From contig NZ_JAGINP010000012.1 of the NCBI RefSeq assembly GCF_017876155.1, positions 124,001-188,000 on the forward strand: 64,000 nt of DNA. Reading direction: 5' to 3'. This document shows, one piece after another, positions 47,096 through 57,585 of this stretch. The stretch's first letter is position 1; the number at the start of each line of letters is the position of its first letter. The notes under the pieces are model-generated. The model searched no databases and had not been told where the DNA came from. It was given only the letters and a program-made list of their open reading frames with translations. Position numbers and translations under genes: made by a program. The stretch comes from Azospirillum rugosum (GTDB taxonomy: Bacteria > Pseudomonadota > Alphaproteobacteria > Azospirillales > Azospirillaceae).

Positions 47096-47297
47096 AAAGC
47101 CCCTCTCCCCTTGTGGGAGAGGGGTTGGGGTGAGGGGTAAAGCGCTGACACCGCGACACGTTTCCGGCCTGCGGCCGCCCCCTCATCCCAACCCTTCTCC
47201 CACACAGGGGAGAAGGGCTTTCAACTGCCTGCTGCCGTTTAGGACTTGGCATAGCAGTGTTAAGTCACTCTCTCCCGCCGGAGGCGGGCGAGGGGGT
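47096..47297. repeat. REP-like element and half-unit after the LysR gene
   Basis: The first part (47096-47224) is a two-unit inverted element: GAAAGCCCCTCTCCCC...GAGAGGGG followed by the facing unit ending GGAGAAGGGCTTTC. A separate half-unit with a CTCTCCCGCC / GGCGGGCGAG hairpin (47269-47293) follows, reaching the stop codon of the small membrane protein. Together they fill the gap between LysR and the ackA region. Confidence 0.75.
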
Positions 47298-47298
47298 T

Positions 47299-47571
47299 TC
47301 AAGGGAGCGGCGGATTGCGCCACTTCAGGACGCGCTGGTTGACGGCGACGACCGCCGCCATGGCGATGGCGAGGCCGGCCATCAGCTCCAGGACGGAATC
47401 GACCGTCCCATGGTCGATCAGCCCGGCGATGATCACCGCCGCGAAGCTGACCACGCCGATGCTCAGCCAGACCGCGCCGCGCCGCTCCGTCTCGGGGCGG
47501 GGCAGGGCGTGCAGGCCCATCATGAAGGACGCCAGCCCAACCAGGTACAGGATGGAAAAGAACAGTTCCAT
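47299..47571 (-). CDS. Small membrane protein, unknown function
   Basis: The 90-residue protein has three hydrophobic segments (about 3-20, 35-53 and 60-78) and a short basic C terminus. No family was recognised. It lies downstream of ackA on the same strand but beyond a strong hairpin, so it may have its own promoter or be expressed by readthrough. Confidence 0.65.
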   Translation of the reverse strand: MELFFSILYLVGLASFMMGLHALPRPETERRGAVWLSIGVVSFAAVIIAGLIDHGTVDSVLELMAGLAIAMAAVVAVNQRVLKWRNPPLP

Positions 47572-47623
47572 GGCGTGTCTTCCTCGGTCGTCCGCAAGCC
47601 GCCCGGGCAGCCTTGCGGAGACG

Positions 47624-47664
47624 GCGCGGAGTCGGGGTCGTCGGGAGCGACCCCGGCTCCGCGC
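47624..47664 (-). terminator. Strong hairpin terminator after ackA
   Basis: Arms 47624-47640 and 47648-47664 pair over 17 bp with one mismatch around a 7-nt loop, 13 bp past the ackA stop codon. There is no clear T-run, but the stem is very stable. It marks the end of the pta-ackA transcript. Confidence 0.7.
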
Positions 47665-47676
47665 TGCGCCCGTCGC

Positions 47677-48927
47677 CTACTCGGCGGCGACGGGAAGCGG
47701 TGCCGCCGAGGCCGCGGCCCCGGTGGCGTTCGCGAGCAGGTCCAGCGTGTGGCTGGCGATCATGCGCTCCTCGTCGGTCGGGATGACGAAGACGGGAACG
47801 CGGCTTTCCGCGGCGGAGATGCGCGTCGCCTTGGCCCGGTTGGCCGCCCCGTCCAGCTTGACGCCGAGCCAGGCCAGCTTCTCCGCCACCCGCGCCCGCA
47901 CCGGGGCGGAGTTCTCGCCGACGCCGGCGGTGAAGACCACCGCGTCCAGCCCGCCCATGGCGGTGGCGAGCGCCGTCGCCTGCTTGGCGACCTGGAAGCA
48001 GAACAGTTCCACCGCCTCCGCCGCCTGCGGGCTGTCTGAGTCGAGCAGGGCGCGCATGTCGTTCGACACGCCCGACACGCCGAGCAGGCCGGACTTGTGG
48101 TACAGCAGCTTTTCCAGCGCGTCCGCCCCCATGCCCTTCTCGCGCATCAGGTAGATCAGCACGCCGGGGTCGATGTTGCCGGGCCGCGTGCCCATGGGCA
48201 GGCCGTCGAGCGCGGTGAAGCCCATGGTCGTGTCCATGCTCTTGCCGGCGCGCAGCGCGCACAGGCTCGACCCGCTGCCCAGGTGGCAGACGACCACGCG
48301 GGCGTCGGCCAGCTCCGGCGCGATCTGCGGCAGGCGCTGGGCGATGTACTCGTAGGACAGGCCGTGGAAGCCGTAGCGGCGCACGCCCTCCTCGGTCAGT
48401 TCGCGCGGGATCGCAAAGGTCTGCGCCTGCCAGGGCCGCGTCTGGTGGAAGGCGGTGTCGAAGCAGGCGACCTGCGGCAGCTCCGGATAGACCTCGGCCA
48501 GCGCCGCCATGGCGGCGATGTTGTGCGGCTGGTGCAGCGGGGCCAGCGGGATCAGGCCTTCCAGGTCCGCCAGAACCTGCGGCGTGATGCGCACCGGCTT
48601 GGCGAAGCGGGTGCCGCCGTGCACGACCCGGTGGCCCGCGGCGACGAGGCGCGTGTCCTTCAGCTCGTGCCGCATCCAGCTGAGCAGGAAGCCGAGCAGG
48701 CCGGCGCGGTCGCCGGGCTCCACCTCGTCCACGGTGCCGTCGGCCAGGACGCGGCGCTGCGCGTCCTTCGCCTCGAACTTCGGCTCCGTGCCGATGCCGG
48801 AGATCTGGCCGGACAGCACCGCGTCCAGCTCCGCCTTGCCGGCGCCGCAGAAGACCGAGAACTTCAGGCTGGAGGAGCCGGCGTTGATGATGAGATAGGC
48901 GTCACGCTGGGATATTGGTTGCGACAT
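47677..48927 (-). CDS. ackA: Acetate kinase
   Basis: The 416-residue cytoplasmic enzyme transfers phosphate between acetyl phosphate and ADP, giving ATP and acetate in fermentation. Family marks are INAGSSSLKFSVF at the start, the nucleotide-binding HLGSGSSLCALRAGKSMDTTMG (about 206-226, quoted in part), GLPMGTRPGNIDPG and AVVFTAGVGENS. Length fits the family (about 400). It starts 10 bp after the MaoC-PTA gene, so the two form an acetyl-CoA to acetate module. Confidence 0.96.
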   Translation of the reverse strand: MSQPISQRDAYLIINAGSSSLKFSVFCGAGKAELDAVLSGQISGIGTEPKFEAKDAQRRVLADGTVDEVEPGDRAGLLGFLLSWMRHELKDTRLVAAGHRVVHGGTRFAKPVRITPQVLADLEGLIPLAPLHQPHNIAAMAALAEVYPELPQVACFDTAFHQTRPWQAQTFAIPRELTEEGVRRYGFHGLSYEYIAQRLPQIAPELADARVVVCHLGSGSSLCALRAGKSMDTTMGFTALDGLPMGTRPGNIDPGVLIYLMREKGMGADALEKLLYHKSGLLGVSGVSNDMRALLDSDSPQAAEAVELFCFQVAKQATALATAMGGLDAVVFTAGVGENSAPVRARVAEKLAWLGVKLDGAANRAKATRISAAESRVPVFVIPTDEERMIASHTLDLLANATGAAASAAPLPVAAE

Positions 48928-48937
48928 GATCGGAACC

Positions 48938-50383
48938 TCACTCTGCGGCGAGAGCGGCGACGGCCGGGCGGCGGCGCGACGCCGCGACCAGCGCGGCGAC
49001 GGCGCAGCTGGCCAGACGGGTGCGGACGTTGTCGGCGCGGCTGGTCAGGATGACCGGGACGCGGGCGCCCAGCACGATGCCGGCGGCGTCGGCGTTGGCG
49101 AGGAAGGACAGCTGCTTGGCCAGCATGTTGCCGGCTTCCAGGTCCGGGACCAGCAGGATGTCGGCTTGGCCGGAGACGGGGGAGTTGATGCCCTTGATCC
49201 GTGCTGCCTCGGCGCTGATGGCGTTGTCGAAGGCCAGCGGGCCGTCGAGGATGCCCCCCTTGATCTGGCCGCGGTCGGCCATCTTGCAGAGTGCTGCCGC
49301 TTCCAGCGTCGTGGCGATCTTCGGGTTCAGGGTCTCCACCGCCGACAGGATGGCGACGCGCGGCGTCTCCACGCCCAGGACCTTCGCCAGATCGATGGCG
49401 TTCTGGACGATGTGGACCTTGTCCTCCAGCGTCGGGTAGATGTTGATCGCGGCGTCCGTGATCAGCAGGGCGCGCGGGTAGGTCGGGACGTTCATCACGA
49501 AGACGTGGCTGATCCGGCGCGCGGTGCGCAGGCCCGTCTCCTTCTTCACGACCTCGGCCATCAGCTCGTCGGTGTGCAGGCTGCCCTTCATCACCGCCTC
49601 GGCCTCGCCGTTGCGGGCGAGCGCCACGGCAGCGGCCGCGGCGGCGTGGCTGTGCTCCACGTCGATCAGGCGGTAGCGGGCAATGTCCAGCCCATGGTTG
49701 GCGGCGAGTGCGCGGATCTTGGCGGCCGGGCCGACCAGGATCGGGTCGATCAGCCCGGCTTCGGCGGCCTCCACGGCGCCGCGCAGGGAGCTTTCATCGC
49801 AGGGATGGGCCACGGCGGTCGGGACCGGCGGCAGTGCGTCACACTTGTGCAGCAGCGCGTCGTGCTTGTCGTGGCGGATCATCTGGATTCGCGGCAGCTC
49901 CTGGGCGGCGCGGCGGACCTTCCTGGTCGGGGCCACCACCTCGGCGGTGCCGGTCACGACGACCTCGCCGTCCTGGTTGGTGCACAGGCAGTCGAAGACG
50001 ACGATGTTCTTGTCGGCGCGCTTCTCGCGCACCACCACCGTGGCGGTGATGACGTCGCCCAGGCCGACCGGGCGCTTGAAGCGCAGGTCCTGGCCGGCGT
50101 AGATCGTCCCGGCGCCCGGCAGTTGGGTGCCCAGCACGCCGGAGATCAGCGCGCCTGACCACATGCCGTGGCCGATGACCTTCGGGAAGCGGCAGTCGGC
50201 GGCAAACTTCGCGTCGAAGTGGACCGGGTCGATGTTGCCGGACACGGTCGCGAACAGCTCGACGTCCATGACGGTCAGCGTGCGCGAGAGGCTCGCGGTC
50301 TGGCCGATCTGGATCTCGTCGAAGGTGACGTTCTCGATCGGGGCCGCCTGGCCGTTGCCGTCGAGTTCACCATTGGCATTCAT
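48938..50383 (-). CDS. Bifunctional MaoC-like hydratase / phosphate acetyltransferase
   Basis: The 481-residue protein joins an N-terminal MaoC-like hot-dog domain (about 15-150, with SGNIDPVHFD, the hydratase-2 Asp/His motif, and GHGMWSGALISG) to a C-terminal PTA/PTB phosphotransacylase domain (about 170-465, with DAAINIYPT and GGILDGPLAFDNAIS). The second half makes acetyl phosphate from acetyl-CoA for AckA. The first may hydrate short enoyl-CoAs such as crotonyl-CoA. Such fusions are known in alphaproteobacteria under the name bifunctional enoyl-CoA hydratase/phosphate acetyltransferase. It heads the operon with ackA, and its promoter carries the 14-bp palindrome. Confidence 0.93.
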   Translation of the reverse strand: MNANGELDGNGQAAPIENVTFDEIQIGQTASLSRTLTVMDVELFATVSGNIDPVHFDAKFAADCRFPKVIGHGMWSGALISGVLGTQLPGAGTIYAGQDLRFKRPVGLGDVITATVVVREKRADKNIVVFDCLCTNQDGEVVVTGTAEVVAPTRKVRRAAQELPRIQMIRHDKHDALLHKCDALPPVPTAVAHPCDESSLRGAVEAAEAGLIDPILVGPAAKIRALAANHGLDIARYRLIDVEHSHAAAAAAVALARNGEAEAVMKGSLHTDELMAEVVKKETGLRTARRISHVFVMNVPTYPRALLITDAAINIYPTLEDKVHIVQNAIDLAKVLGVETPRVAILSAVETLNPKIATTLEAAALCKMADRGQIKGGILDGPLAFDNAISAEAARIKGINSPVSGQADILLVPDLEAGNMLAKQLSFLANADAAGIVLGARVPVILTSRADNVRTRLASCAVAALVAASRRRPAVAALAAE

Positions 50384-50561
50384 TGTTCCAAACTCCGGTC
50401 GAAATGACGAAGGCTTGCTGCCCGTTTCAGCCGATTCCTCCCGGTGCGCGCCTTGATCTCCGAGCCCTGGAAAGGTTGGCCGGACGAGTGGGGGGAGGCG
50501 CGTCGCGCGGTGTCTTTGATGCGCCCGGATGTGCGGGTTCGACCGGGCGCTGCAGAAGAAT

Positions 50562-50590
50562 GTTTACTAATATATCAGCTGTTTTGACAG
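50562..50590 (-). promoter_or_regulatory. pta-ackA promoter with embedded 14-bp palindromic operator
   Basis: On the minus strand: -35-like CTGTCA (50585-50590), 5 bp, the operator GCTGATATATTAGT (50566-50579), and -10-like GTAAAC (50562-50567), giving a 17-bp spacer. The operator is one base off a perfect palindrome at its outer edge and has the same position as in the galM and terminal MFS promoters. About 180 bp of leader follow before the gene. Confidence 0.6.
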
Positions 50591-50668
50591 TGACATGCGG
50601 CCCTCTCCGGCGGCTCTGGACACTATGTCGCAGGCCGCCGGAGGCGCCGCTGCCTAGCCGCGTGCCCC

Positions 50669-51988
<1,320 letters not shown>

Positions 51989-52025
51989 CTATGGATGGAT
52001 GTGAATGGAGAAAGGCGCTCGGCCC

Positions 52026-52057
52026 GCGGCGCCCGCCCGGTGACGGGAGGGCGCCGC
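52026..52057 (-). terminator. Hairpin between pflB and eno
   Basis: GCGGCGCCC (52026-52034) and GGGCGCCGC (52049-52057) form a perfect 9-bp stem, with further pairing of CCCG and CGGG inside. It starts 8 bp after the pflB stop. No T-run follows, so it may be a partial terminator or an mRNA-stabilising stem that sets pflB above eno. Confidence 0.55.
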
Positions 52058-52064
52058 CGGAGCC

Positions 52065-54347
52065 TCAGTTCGCCTTGTGGAAGGTGCGGCTGATGACGTC
52101 GAGCTGCTGCTCGCGGGTCAGCTTGATGAAGTTGACGGCGTAGCCGGACACGCGGATGGTCAGCTGCGGGTACAGCTCCGGATGGTCCATGGCGTGCAGC
52201 AGCGTCTCGCGGTCGAACACGTTGACGTTGATGTGATGCCCGCCCTGCCCGAAGTAGCCGTCGAGCAGGCCCACCAGATTGTCCACCCGCTCGCCCTCCG
52301 TCCGGCCGAGCGCGCCGGGCACGATGGTGAAGGTGTAGCTGATGCCGTCCTGCGCGTGGGCATAGGGCAGCTTCGCCACCGAGGCCATGGAGGCCATGGC
52401 ACCCTTCTTGTCCCGCCCGTGCATCGGGTTGGCGCCCGGCGCGAAGGGCTCGCCCGCCTTGCGGCCGTCCGGCGTGTTGCCCGTCTTCTTGCCATAGACC
52501 ACGTTGCTGGTGATCGTCAGCACCGACTGCGTCGGCGTGGCGTCGCGGTAGGCCTTCTGCTTGCGCAGCATGCCCATGAAGGCCTCCACCGCCCAGCGCG
52601 CGATGGCGTCCACCCGCTCGTCGTTGTTGCCGAAGGCCGGGTACTCGCCCTCGATCACGAAGTCGGTGGCGAGGCCCCGCTCGTCACGCACCACCTTCAC
52701 CGTGGCGTGCTTGATCGCCGACAGGCTGTCCGCCACCACGCTCAACCCGGCGATGCCGCAGGCCATGGTGCGCAGGATGTCGCGGTCGTGCAGCGCCATC
52801 TCCAGCCGCTCGTACATGTACTTGTCGTGCATGTAGTGGATGGCGTTCAGCGCGTTCATGTAGACGCGGGCCAGCCACTCCATCATCGGCTGGAAGCGGG
52901 CCATCACCTCGTCGTAGTCGAGCACGTCGCCGGTGATCGGCGCGGTGGCCGGGCCGACCTGCTCGCCGGACAGCTCGTCGCGGCCGCCGTTGATGGCGTA
53001 GAGCAGCGTCTTGGCGAGGTTGGCGCGGGCGCCGAAGAACTGCATCTGCTTGCCGATGCGCATGGCCGAGACGCAGCAGGCGATGCCGTAGTCGTCACCC
53101 CAGTAAGGGCGCATCAGGTCGTCGCTCTCGTACTGGACGGAGCAGGTCTTGATGGAGGTCTCCGCGCAGAAGGCCTTGAAGCCCTCGGGCAGCTGTTCCG
53201 ACCACAGCACGGTCAGGTTGGGCTCGGGCGCGGGGCCGAGGTTGTTCAGCGTGTTGAGGATGCGGAAGCTGTTCTTGGTGACCAGGGTGCGGCCGTCCAG
53301 CGCCATGCCGCCGACGCATTCGGTGACCCAGGTCGGGTCGCCGGAGAAGAGCTGGTCGTATTCCGGCGTGCGCAGGAAGCGCACCAGACGCAGCTTCATC
53401 ACGAACTGGTCGATCAGCTCCTGCGCCTCGGCCTCCGTAAGGACGCCGTCGCGCAGGTCGCGCTCGATATAAATGTCGAGGAAGCTGGAGGTGCGGCCGA
53501 GCGACATGGCGGCACCATTCGCTTCCTTCACGGCCGCCAGATAAGCGAGGTAGGTCCACTGCACGGCTTCGCGGGCGTTCGCCGCCGGGCGGGTCACGTC
53601 GAAGCCGTAGGACTTGGCCATGGCGACCAGTTCCTTCAGGGCCTTGATCTGCTCCGAGATCTCCTCGCGCAGGCGCAGCGTGTTCTCGTCGAGGCGGTCA
53701 AGCTCCAGGCTCTTCAGCTGGGATTTCTTGTCCTCGATCAGGAAGGTCGCGCCATACAGCGCCAGCCGGCGGTAGTCGCCGATGATGCGGCCGCGGCCGT
53801 AGGCGTCCGGCAGGCCGGTGATGACGCCCGACTTGCGGCACTTCAGCGCCTCGTCCGAATAGACGTCGAAGACGCCGTCATTGTGCGTCTTGCGCAGGCC
53901 GGGGAAGACCTCCTCAAGGGCCGGCGGGACGGGGAAGTCGTAGGCTTCCAGGCTGCTCTTGACCATGCGCCAGCCGCCGAAGGGCATGACGGCGCGCTTC
54001 AGCGGCTTGTCCGTCTGCAGGCCGACGACGACCTCCAGGTCCTTGTCGATGTAGCCCGGCGCGTGGGCGGTGATGGAGGAGAACACCTCGCTGGACACGT
54101 CCAGCACGCCGCCCTTGGCGGCGCGCTCCGCTTTCAGCAACTCGGTGACCTTGGCCCACAGGGTCCGGGTCCGCTCCGTCGCGTCGGCGAGGAACGCCTT
54201 GTCGCCCTCATAGGGCTGGACGTTGCGGATGATGAAGTCGCGGACGTTGACCTCTTGCTGCCAGACGCCGGGCGCGAAGCGCCGCCAGGGGCGGGCCGCT
54301 TGCTGCTCCGAGGTCTCGACGAGTCCGTCCATCAGCAGGGTGTCCAT
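52065..54347 (-). CDS. pflB: Pyruvate formate-lyase (formate C-acetyltransferase)
   Basis: The 760-residue glycyl-radical enzyme splits pyruvate with CoA into acetyl-CoA and formate under anoxia. The catalytic pair Cys424-Cys425 lies in [12 protein letters not shown], and the radical glycine G735 in RVSGYAV, one position from the E. coli enzyme numbering. The glycyl-radical loop [17 protein letters not shown] precedes it. Length equals that of E. coli PflB, so it is the pyruvate enzyme and not a diol dehydratase. It is activated by the PflA encoded at 56741. It diverges from hexR, and its promoter overlaps a HexR-like box. Confidence 0.97.
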   Translation of the reverse strand: MDTLLMDGLVETSEQQAARPWRRFAPGVWQQEVNVRDFIIRNVQPYEGDKAFLADATERTRTLWAKVTELLKAERAAKGGVLDVSSEVFSSITAHAPGYIDKDLEVVVGLQTDKPLKRAVMPFGGWRMVKSSLEAYDFPVPPALEEVFPGLRKTHNDGVFDVYSDEALKCRKSGVITGLPDAYGRGRIIGDYRRLALYGATFLIEDKKSQLKSLELDRLDENTLRLREEISEQIKALKELVAMAKSYGFDVTRPAANAREAVQWTYLAYLAAVKEANGAAMSLGRTSSFLDIYIERDLRDGVLTEAEAQELIDQFVMKLRLVRFLRTPEYDQLFSGDPTWVTECVGGMALDGRTLVTKNSFRILNTLNNLGPAPEPNLTVLWSEQLPEGFKAFCAETSIKTCSVQYESDDLMRPYWGDDYGIACCVSAMRIGKQMQFFGARANLAKTLLYAINGGRDELSGEQVGPATAPITGDVLDYDEVMARFQPMMEWLARVYMNALNAIHYMHDKYMYERLEMALHDRDILRTMACGIAGLSVVADSLSAIKHATVKVVRDERGLATDFVIEGEYPAFGNNDERVDAIARWAVEAFMGMLRKQKAYRDATPTQSVLTITSNVVYGKKTGNTPDGRKAGEPFAPGANPMHGRDKKGAMASMASVAKLPYAHAQDGISYTFTIVPGALGRTEGERVDNLVGLLDGYFGQGGHHINVNVFDRETLLHAMDHPELYPQLTIRVSGYAVNFIKLTREQQLDVISRTFHKAN

Positions 54348-54502
54348 GATGTATCCTCACGAAAGGGCGTCGGTGCGGCCTTGGCCGTGTGTCTGGCGGC
54401 CGCGTGTCTGTTCGCCGTGCGTCTGTTCGGCGGTTCTCTGGTCGACCCTGGAACGGGGACCATCGCAGGCGGGCTTGGGAACCGTCGGGGTTAAGCTCGT
54501 TT

Positions 54503-54542
54503 TGTAGTTTTGCTACATAGACCCGCGCGGGCCGGTGCGCAA
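54503..54542 (-). promoter_or_regulatory. pflB promoter with HexR-like operator
   Basis: On the minus strand, -35-like TTGCGC (54537-54542), a 17-bp spacer and -10-like TATGTA (54514-54519) face pflB. The near-perfect inverted repeat TGTAGCAAAACTACA (54503-54517) overlaps the -10. It matches the layout of the known HexR box (TGTARTNNNATTACA-like), so HexR would block polymerase here. The leader to pflB is about 155 bp. Confidence 0.65.
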
Positions 54543-54624
54543 GAAAAAAACTCTGTATACTCAGTCGCTTAAGGCCGTTTTTCTGCGGCAGGATGTCGCA
54601 GCCGTTGGCGCATCATTGGGACGG

Positions 54625-54673
54625 TTGCGACACTCGATAGCGCGCGGATATTAGCCCATGTAGTTTTGCTATC
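54625..54673 (+). promoter_or_regulatory. hexR promoter with HexR-like operator
   Basis: TTGCGA (54625-54630), an 18-bp spacer and TATTAG (54649-54654) face hexR. TGTAGTTTTGCTATC (54659-54673) shares its first 13 bases with the box at the pflB promoter and lies at the expected transcription start, 42 bp before the ATG. This geometry predicts autorepression. Confidence 0.55.
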
Positions 54674-54715
54674 TGTGTTAGTGTGCCGCGCGTCCGGACT
54701 GCGGGAGAGGAAACG

Positions 54716-55552
54716 ATGCTGGCGAGAATCATGGCGGTGCGCGACCAGCTCCGTCCGTCGGAGCGGAAGCTGGCCGACTGCGTTCTGGCCCAGCCGGGGG
54801 AAGTCATCTCCCTGTCGATGGCCGAGATGGCTCAGCGCTCCGGCGTCAGCGAACCGACCATCGCGCGCTTCTGCACCGCATTGGGGTGCAGCGGCTTCCG
54901 CGAGTTCAAGATCAAGCTGGCGCAGGATATCGCCGCCGGCATGCCCTTCATCCACCAGGAGGTCAGCGCCGACGATGCGGTGTCCGGCGTGGCCGGCAAG
55001 GTGTTCGACCGGACGATCGCGACGCTGATGCAGGCCCGCAACAACCTGTCGGCGGAGGCGGTGGAACGCGCGGCCGACCTGCTGGCGAAGGCGCGCCGGA
55101 TCGAGTTCTACGGCTCCGGCAATTCCGGCACGGTGGCCGAGGACATCCAGCGCCGCTTCTTCCGGCTGGGCACGCCCACGGTCGCCTACACCGACCCGCA
55201 CGTCTATTTCGTGTCTGCCCTGTCGCTGGGGCCCGGCGACGTGGTCGTCGCCGTCTCCAACTCCGGCCGCACCCGCGACATGCTGGACAGCGTGCAGAAC
55301 GCCTTGTCCACCGGGGCGGAGGTGGTCGCGCTGACCCGCGCCGGCTCGCCGCTGGCCCAGATCGCCACGGTGAGCCTGCTGTCGGACGTCTCGGAAGACT
55401 TCGACATCACCTCGCCCCTGACGTCGCGCATCAGCCATCTGGTCCTCGGCGACATACTGTCCATTGCCGTGGCGCTGCGCAAAGGCGATGCCTTGCAGGA
55501 GCGTCTGGAACGCCACAAGCAGGCCCTGAGCCGGCACCCGGTCGAGATCTAG
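54716..55552 (+). CDS. hexR: HexR-type regulator (RpiR family)
   Basis: The 278-residue protein has an N-terminal RpiR helix-turn-helix (about 1-75, MAEMAQRSGVSEPTIARFC) and a SIS sugar-phosphate-binding domain (about 115-250, IEFYGSGNSG and VAVSNSGRT). It resembles E. coli HexR along its whole length (for example FKIKLAQDIAAGMPFIHQEV matches the HexR region after the HTH). Known HexR proteins sense 2-keto-3-deoxy-6-phosphogluconate and control central carbon genes. The ATG at 54716 follows GGAGAGG. An upstream GTG is less likely. It probably represses pflB and itself. Confidence 0.9.
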   Translation: MLARIMAVRDQLRPSERKLADCVLAQPGEVISLSMAEMAQRSGVSEPTIARFCTALGCSGFREFKIKLAQDIAAGMPFIHQEVSADDAVSGVAGKVFDRTIATLMQARNNLSAEAVERAADLLAKARRIEFYGSGNSGTVAEDIQRRFFRLGTPTVAYTDPHVYFVSALSLGPGDVVVAVSNSGRTRDMLDSVQNALSTGAEVVALTRAGSPLAQIATVSLLSDVSEDFDITSPLTSRISHLVLGDILSIAVALRKGDALQERLERHKQALSRHPVEI

Positions 55553-55650
55553 ATACTAGTATACCAAACGCTTCTCCGGGATCTCCGGCTGTGGCGCGGC
55601 GGCGCGCCACAGTGTCGCAGAGCCCGGGGTTGATCGCGGATGCTCTGGCT

Positions 55651-55798
55651 TCCCTCTCCCGCCTCCGGCGGGAGAGGGAAGGGGCCCGCGCGAAGCGTGG
55701 GAAGGGTGAGGGCTTGGTGTCTCGGGAAGACCTTGCCCTCACCCTCCCAAGCCAAAGGCTTGGGTCCCTCCCTCTCCCAGCGGGGCTGGGAGAGGGGG
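55651..55798. repeat. REP-like element between hexR and focA
   Basis: Two hairpin units face each other: CCCTCTCCCGCC / GGCGGGAGAGGG (about 55652-55678) and CCCTCTCCCAGC / GCTGGGAGAGGG (about 55770-55796). The centre (about 55705-55745) reads GGGTGAGGGCTTGGT...AAGACCTTGCCCTCACCC. It is nearly identical to the element at 60373 and lies between the convergent hexR and focA genes. Confidence 0.85.
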
Positions 55799-55815
55799 AA
55801 ATTCGCAAATCGCCT

Positions 55816-56730
55816 TCAATGCGGCGTCCGGCGGCTCGGGCGGCGGTAGATGAACCAGTAGACTCCCCCGACCAGCAGCGCGCCGCCGACCCAGTTGCCG
55901 AGCGTCACCGCGGCGAGGTTGACGAGGAAGTGCCCGACCGGGATCACCGGCGCGCTCCGCCCCAGGTCGGCCCAGAAGGACGCCGGGGCGCCGTGCTCGA
56001 TCAGCAGGCCGAGCGGCACGAAGTACATGTTGGCGACGCAGTGCTCGAAGCCCGCCGCGACGAAGGCGGCGACCGGCAGCGTCACGGCCAGGATCTTGTC
56101 GGTCACGCTGCGCGCGCCGAGCGCCAGCCACACCGCCAGGCAGACCAGCACGTTGCAGAGGATGGCGAGGAAGAAGGCCTGGTCGGTCGGCAGGCCGCTC
56201 TTGGCCGTCGCGAAATACAGCGCGGAGGCGCCGACCGCGCCATGGCCGAAGGTGTATTGCCCGGACAGGAACACCAGCACGGCCGTGCCCGCCGCGCCGA
56301 CGAAGTTGCCGAGCCACACGGTGGTCCAGACCTTCAGCATCGTGGTGGTCTTCAGCCGGCCGCTGGCCCAGGCCATCACCATCAGCGCGTCGCCGGTGAA
56401 CAGTTGCGCGCCGCCGACCAGCACCAGGATCAGGCCGAGCGAGAAGACCAGCCCGCCCAGCAGGCGCGTGACGCCATAGGGCATCATGCCCTCCGCCCCG
56501 GACATGGCGACGGTGGCGAACAGGCCGCCCAGCGCGATGAAGGCCCCGGCCAGGATCGCCAGCGCGAACAGGGTGGCGGTGTCGTAGCTCGCCTTCTTCA
56601 CGCCCAGGTTTTCCGCCGCCACGGCGATGGCGTCGGGGAGCAGGGCGTCCAGCGACGGCTGCGGCGTCACCGGGGTCGACGGGAGCCCCGGCAGTCCATG
56701 CGTGTCCATGCCATGCGTGTCCATAAACAT
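55816..56730 (-). CDS. focA: Formate/nitrite-family channel FocA
   Basis: The 304-residue pentameric channel exports or imports formate across the inner membrane. Six hydrophobic segments are seen, with FNT marks such as GGAQLFTGDALM (about 107-118), VWLGNFVGAAGT and AAFVAAGFEHCVANMYFVPL (about 203-222), and a late NWVGGALLVGG. The N terminus repeats MDTHG twice. Two ATGs six bases apart (56730, 56724) are possible. The second has better spacing from GAGG. It starts 10 bp after pflA, forming a formate production and export unit. Confidence 0.94.
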   Translation of the reverse strand: MFMDTHGMDTHGLPGLPSTPVTPQPSLDALLPDAIAVAAENLGVKKASYDTATLFALAILAGAFIALGGLFATVAMSGAEGMMPYGVTRLLGGLVFSLGLILVLVGGAQLFTGDALMVMAWASGRLKTTTMLKVWTTVWLGNFVGAAGTAVLVFLSGQYTFGHGAVGASALYFATAKSGLPTDQAFFLAILCNVLVCLAVWLALGARSVTDKILAVTLPVAAFVAAGFEHCVANMYFVPLGLLIEHGAPASFWADLGRSAPVIPVGHFLVNLAAVTLGNWVGGALLVGGVYWFIYRRPSRRTPH

Positions 56731-56740
56731 GATCCTCGTG

Positions 56741-57520
56741 TCACGCCACCGGGAGCCCTTGCACCCGGAAGCATTCGCGCACCCGCCAGGTCAGATCGGA
56801 CGACGGGGGCTCCGTATCTTTGAGCTTGTAGGGCAGGCCCAGCTCGCGCCACTTGTACTCGCCCATCTTGTGGAAGGGCAGGACGTCCACCCGCTCCACC
56901 ACGCCCAGGCCGGCGGCGAACTCGGCCAAGTCCTTGATCTCGTCCAGGTCGTCGGTCAGGCCCGGCACCAGCACGTAGCGCAGCCAGATCGGCTTTTTCA
57001 GCTGCGACAGCCGCTCCGCGAACTCCAGGGTCGGGCGCAGCGGCACGCCGGTCACGGTGCGGTAGGTCGATTCCCTGAACGCCTTGATGTCCAGCAGGAC
57101 GAGGTCGATGTCGGCCAGCAGATGGTCGTCGGCGTGGGCGCCCAGGAACCCGGACGTGTCCAGCGCCGTGTGCAGGCCCATCTGCTTCGCCCCGCGGAAG
57201 ATCGCCGCGCAGAATTCCGGCTGCACCAGAGGCTCCCCGCCGCTGATGGTCAGGCCACCGTGGGCGCGCTTCAGGAAATCGGCGTAGGTCGCGATCTCCG
57301 CCAGCACGTCGGTGGACTGCGACGGCGCGCCGTCGTGCATGTGGTGCGTGTCGGGGTTGTGGCAGTACTGGCAGCGCAGCGGGCATCCGGCCAGGAACAG
57401 GATGTAGCGCAGGCCGGGGCCGTCCACGGAACCGCCGGTTTCCACCGAATGGACCCAGCCGCGCACGGACGGGCCCATCCCGGCGGGCGCCGGCTGGTTC
57501 ATGAACAACGGGCTGAGCAT
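56741..57520 (-). CDS. pflA: Pyruvate formate-lyase activating enzyme
   Basis: The 259-residue radical-SAM protein installs the glycyl radical on PflB using S-adenosylmethionine and a [4Fe-4S] cluster. The cluster motif C-x3-C-x2-C is in GCPLRCQYCHNPD (about 45-57). GGLTISGGEPLVQ (about 87-99) and the later DIKAFRESTYRTVTG fit PflA of the short type without extra ferredoxin domain. The ATG at 57520 has AGAGGTG before it, and the frame upstream is unsupported. It is separated from pflB by hexR and focA, not adjacent as in E. coli. Confidence 0.95.
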   Translation of the reverse strand: MLSPLFMNQPAPAGMGPSVRGWVHSVETGGSVDGPGLRYILFLAGCPLRCQYCHNPDTHHMHDGAPSQSTDVLAEIATYADFLKRAHGGLTISGGEPLVQPEFCAAIFRGAKQMGLHTALDTSGFLGAHADDHLLADIDLVLLDIKAFRESTYRTVTGVPLRPTLEFAERLSQLKKPIWLRYVLVPGLTDDLDEIKDLAEFAAGLGVVERVDVLPFHKMGEYKWRELGLPYKLKDTEPPSSDLTWRVRECFRVQGLPVA

Positions 57521-57585
57521 GAGGCACCTCTGGAAAGAGCGCCGATGCGCGCGGATTTGCCGCATCGGCGCGGTGCCATCCTAGG

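Noticed and set aside
50580..50600. Possible FNR box (TTGACAGTGACATG) upstream of pta-ackA
   Set aside because: The second half-site does not match GTCAA or ATCAA. The first half is explained by the -35 element on the other strand.
55553..55562. Palindrome ATACTAGTAT just after hexR
   Set aside because: It resembles the shared operator only in its ends, lacks the AATATATT core, and lies downstream of convergent genes with no promoter to control.
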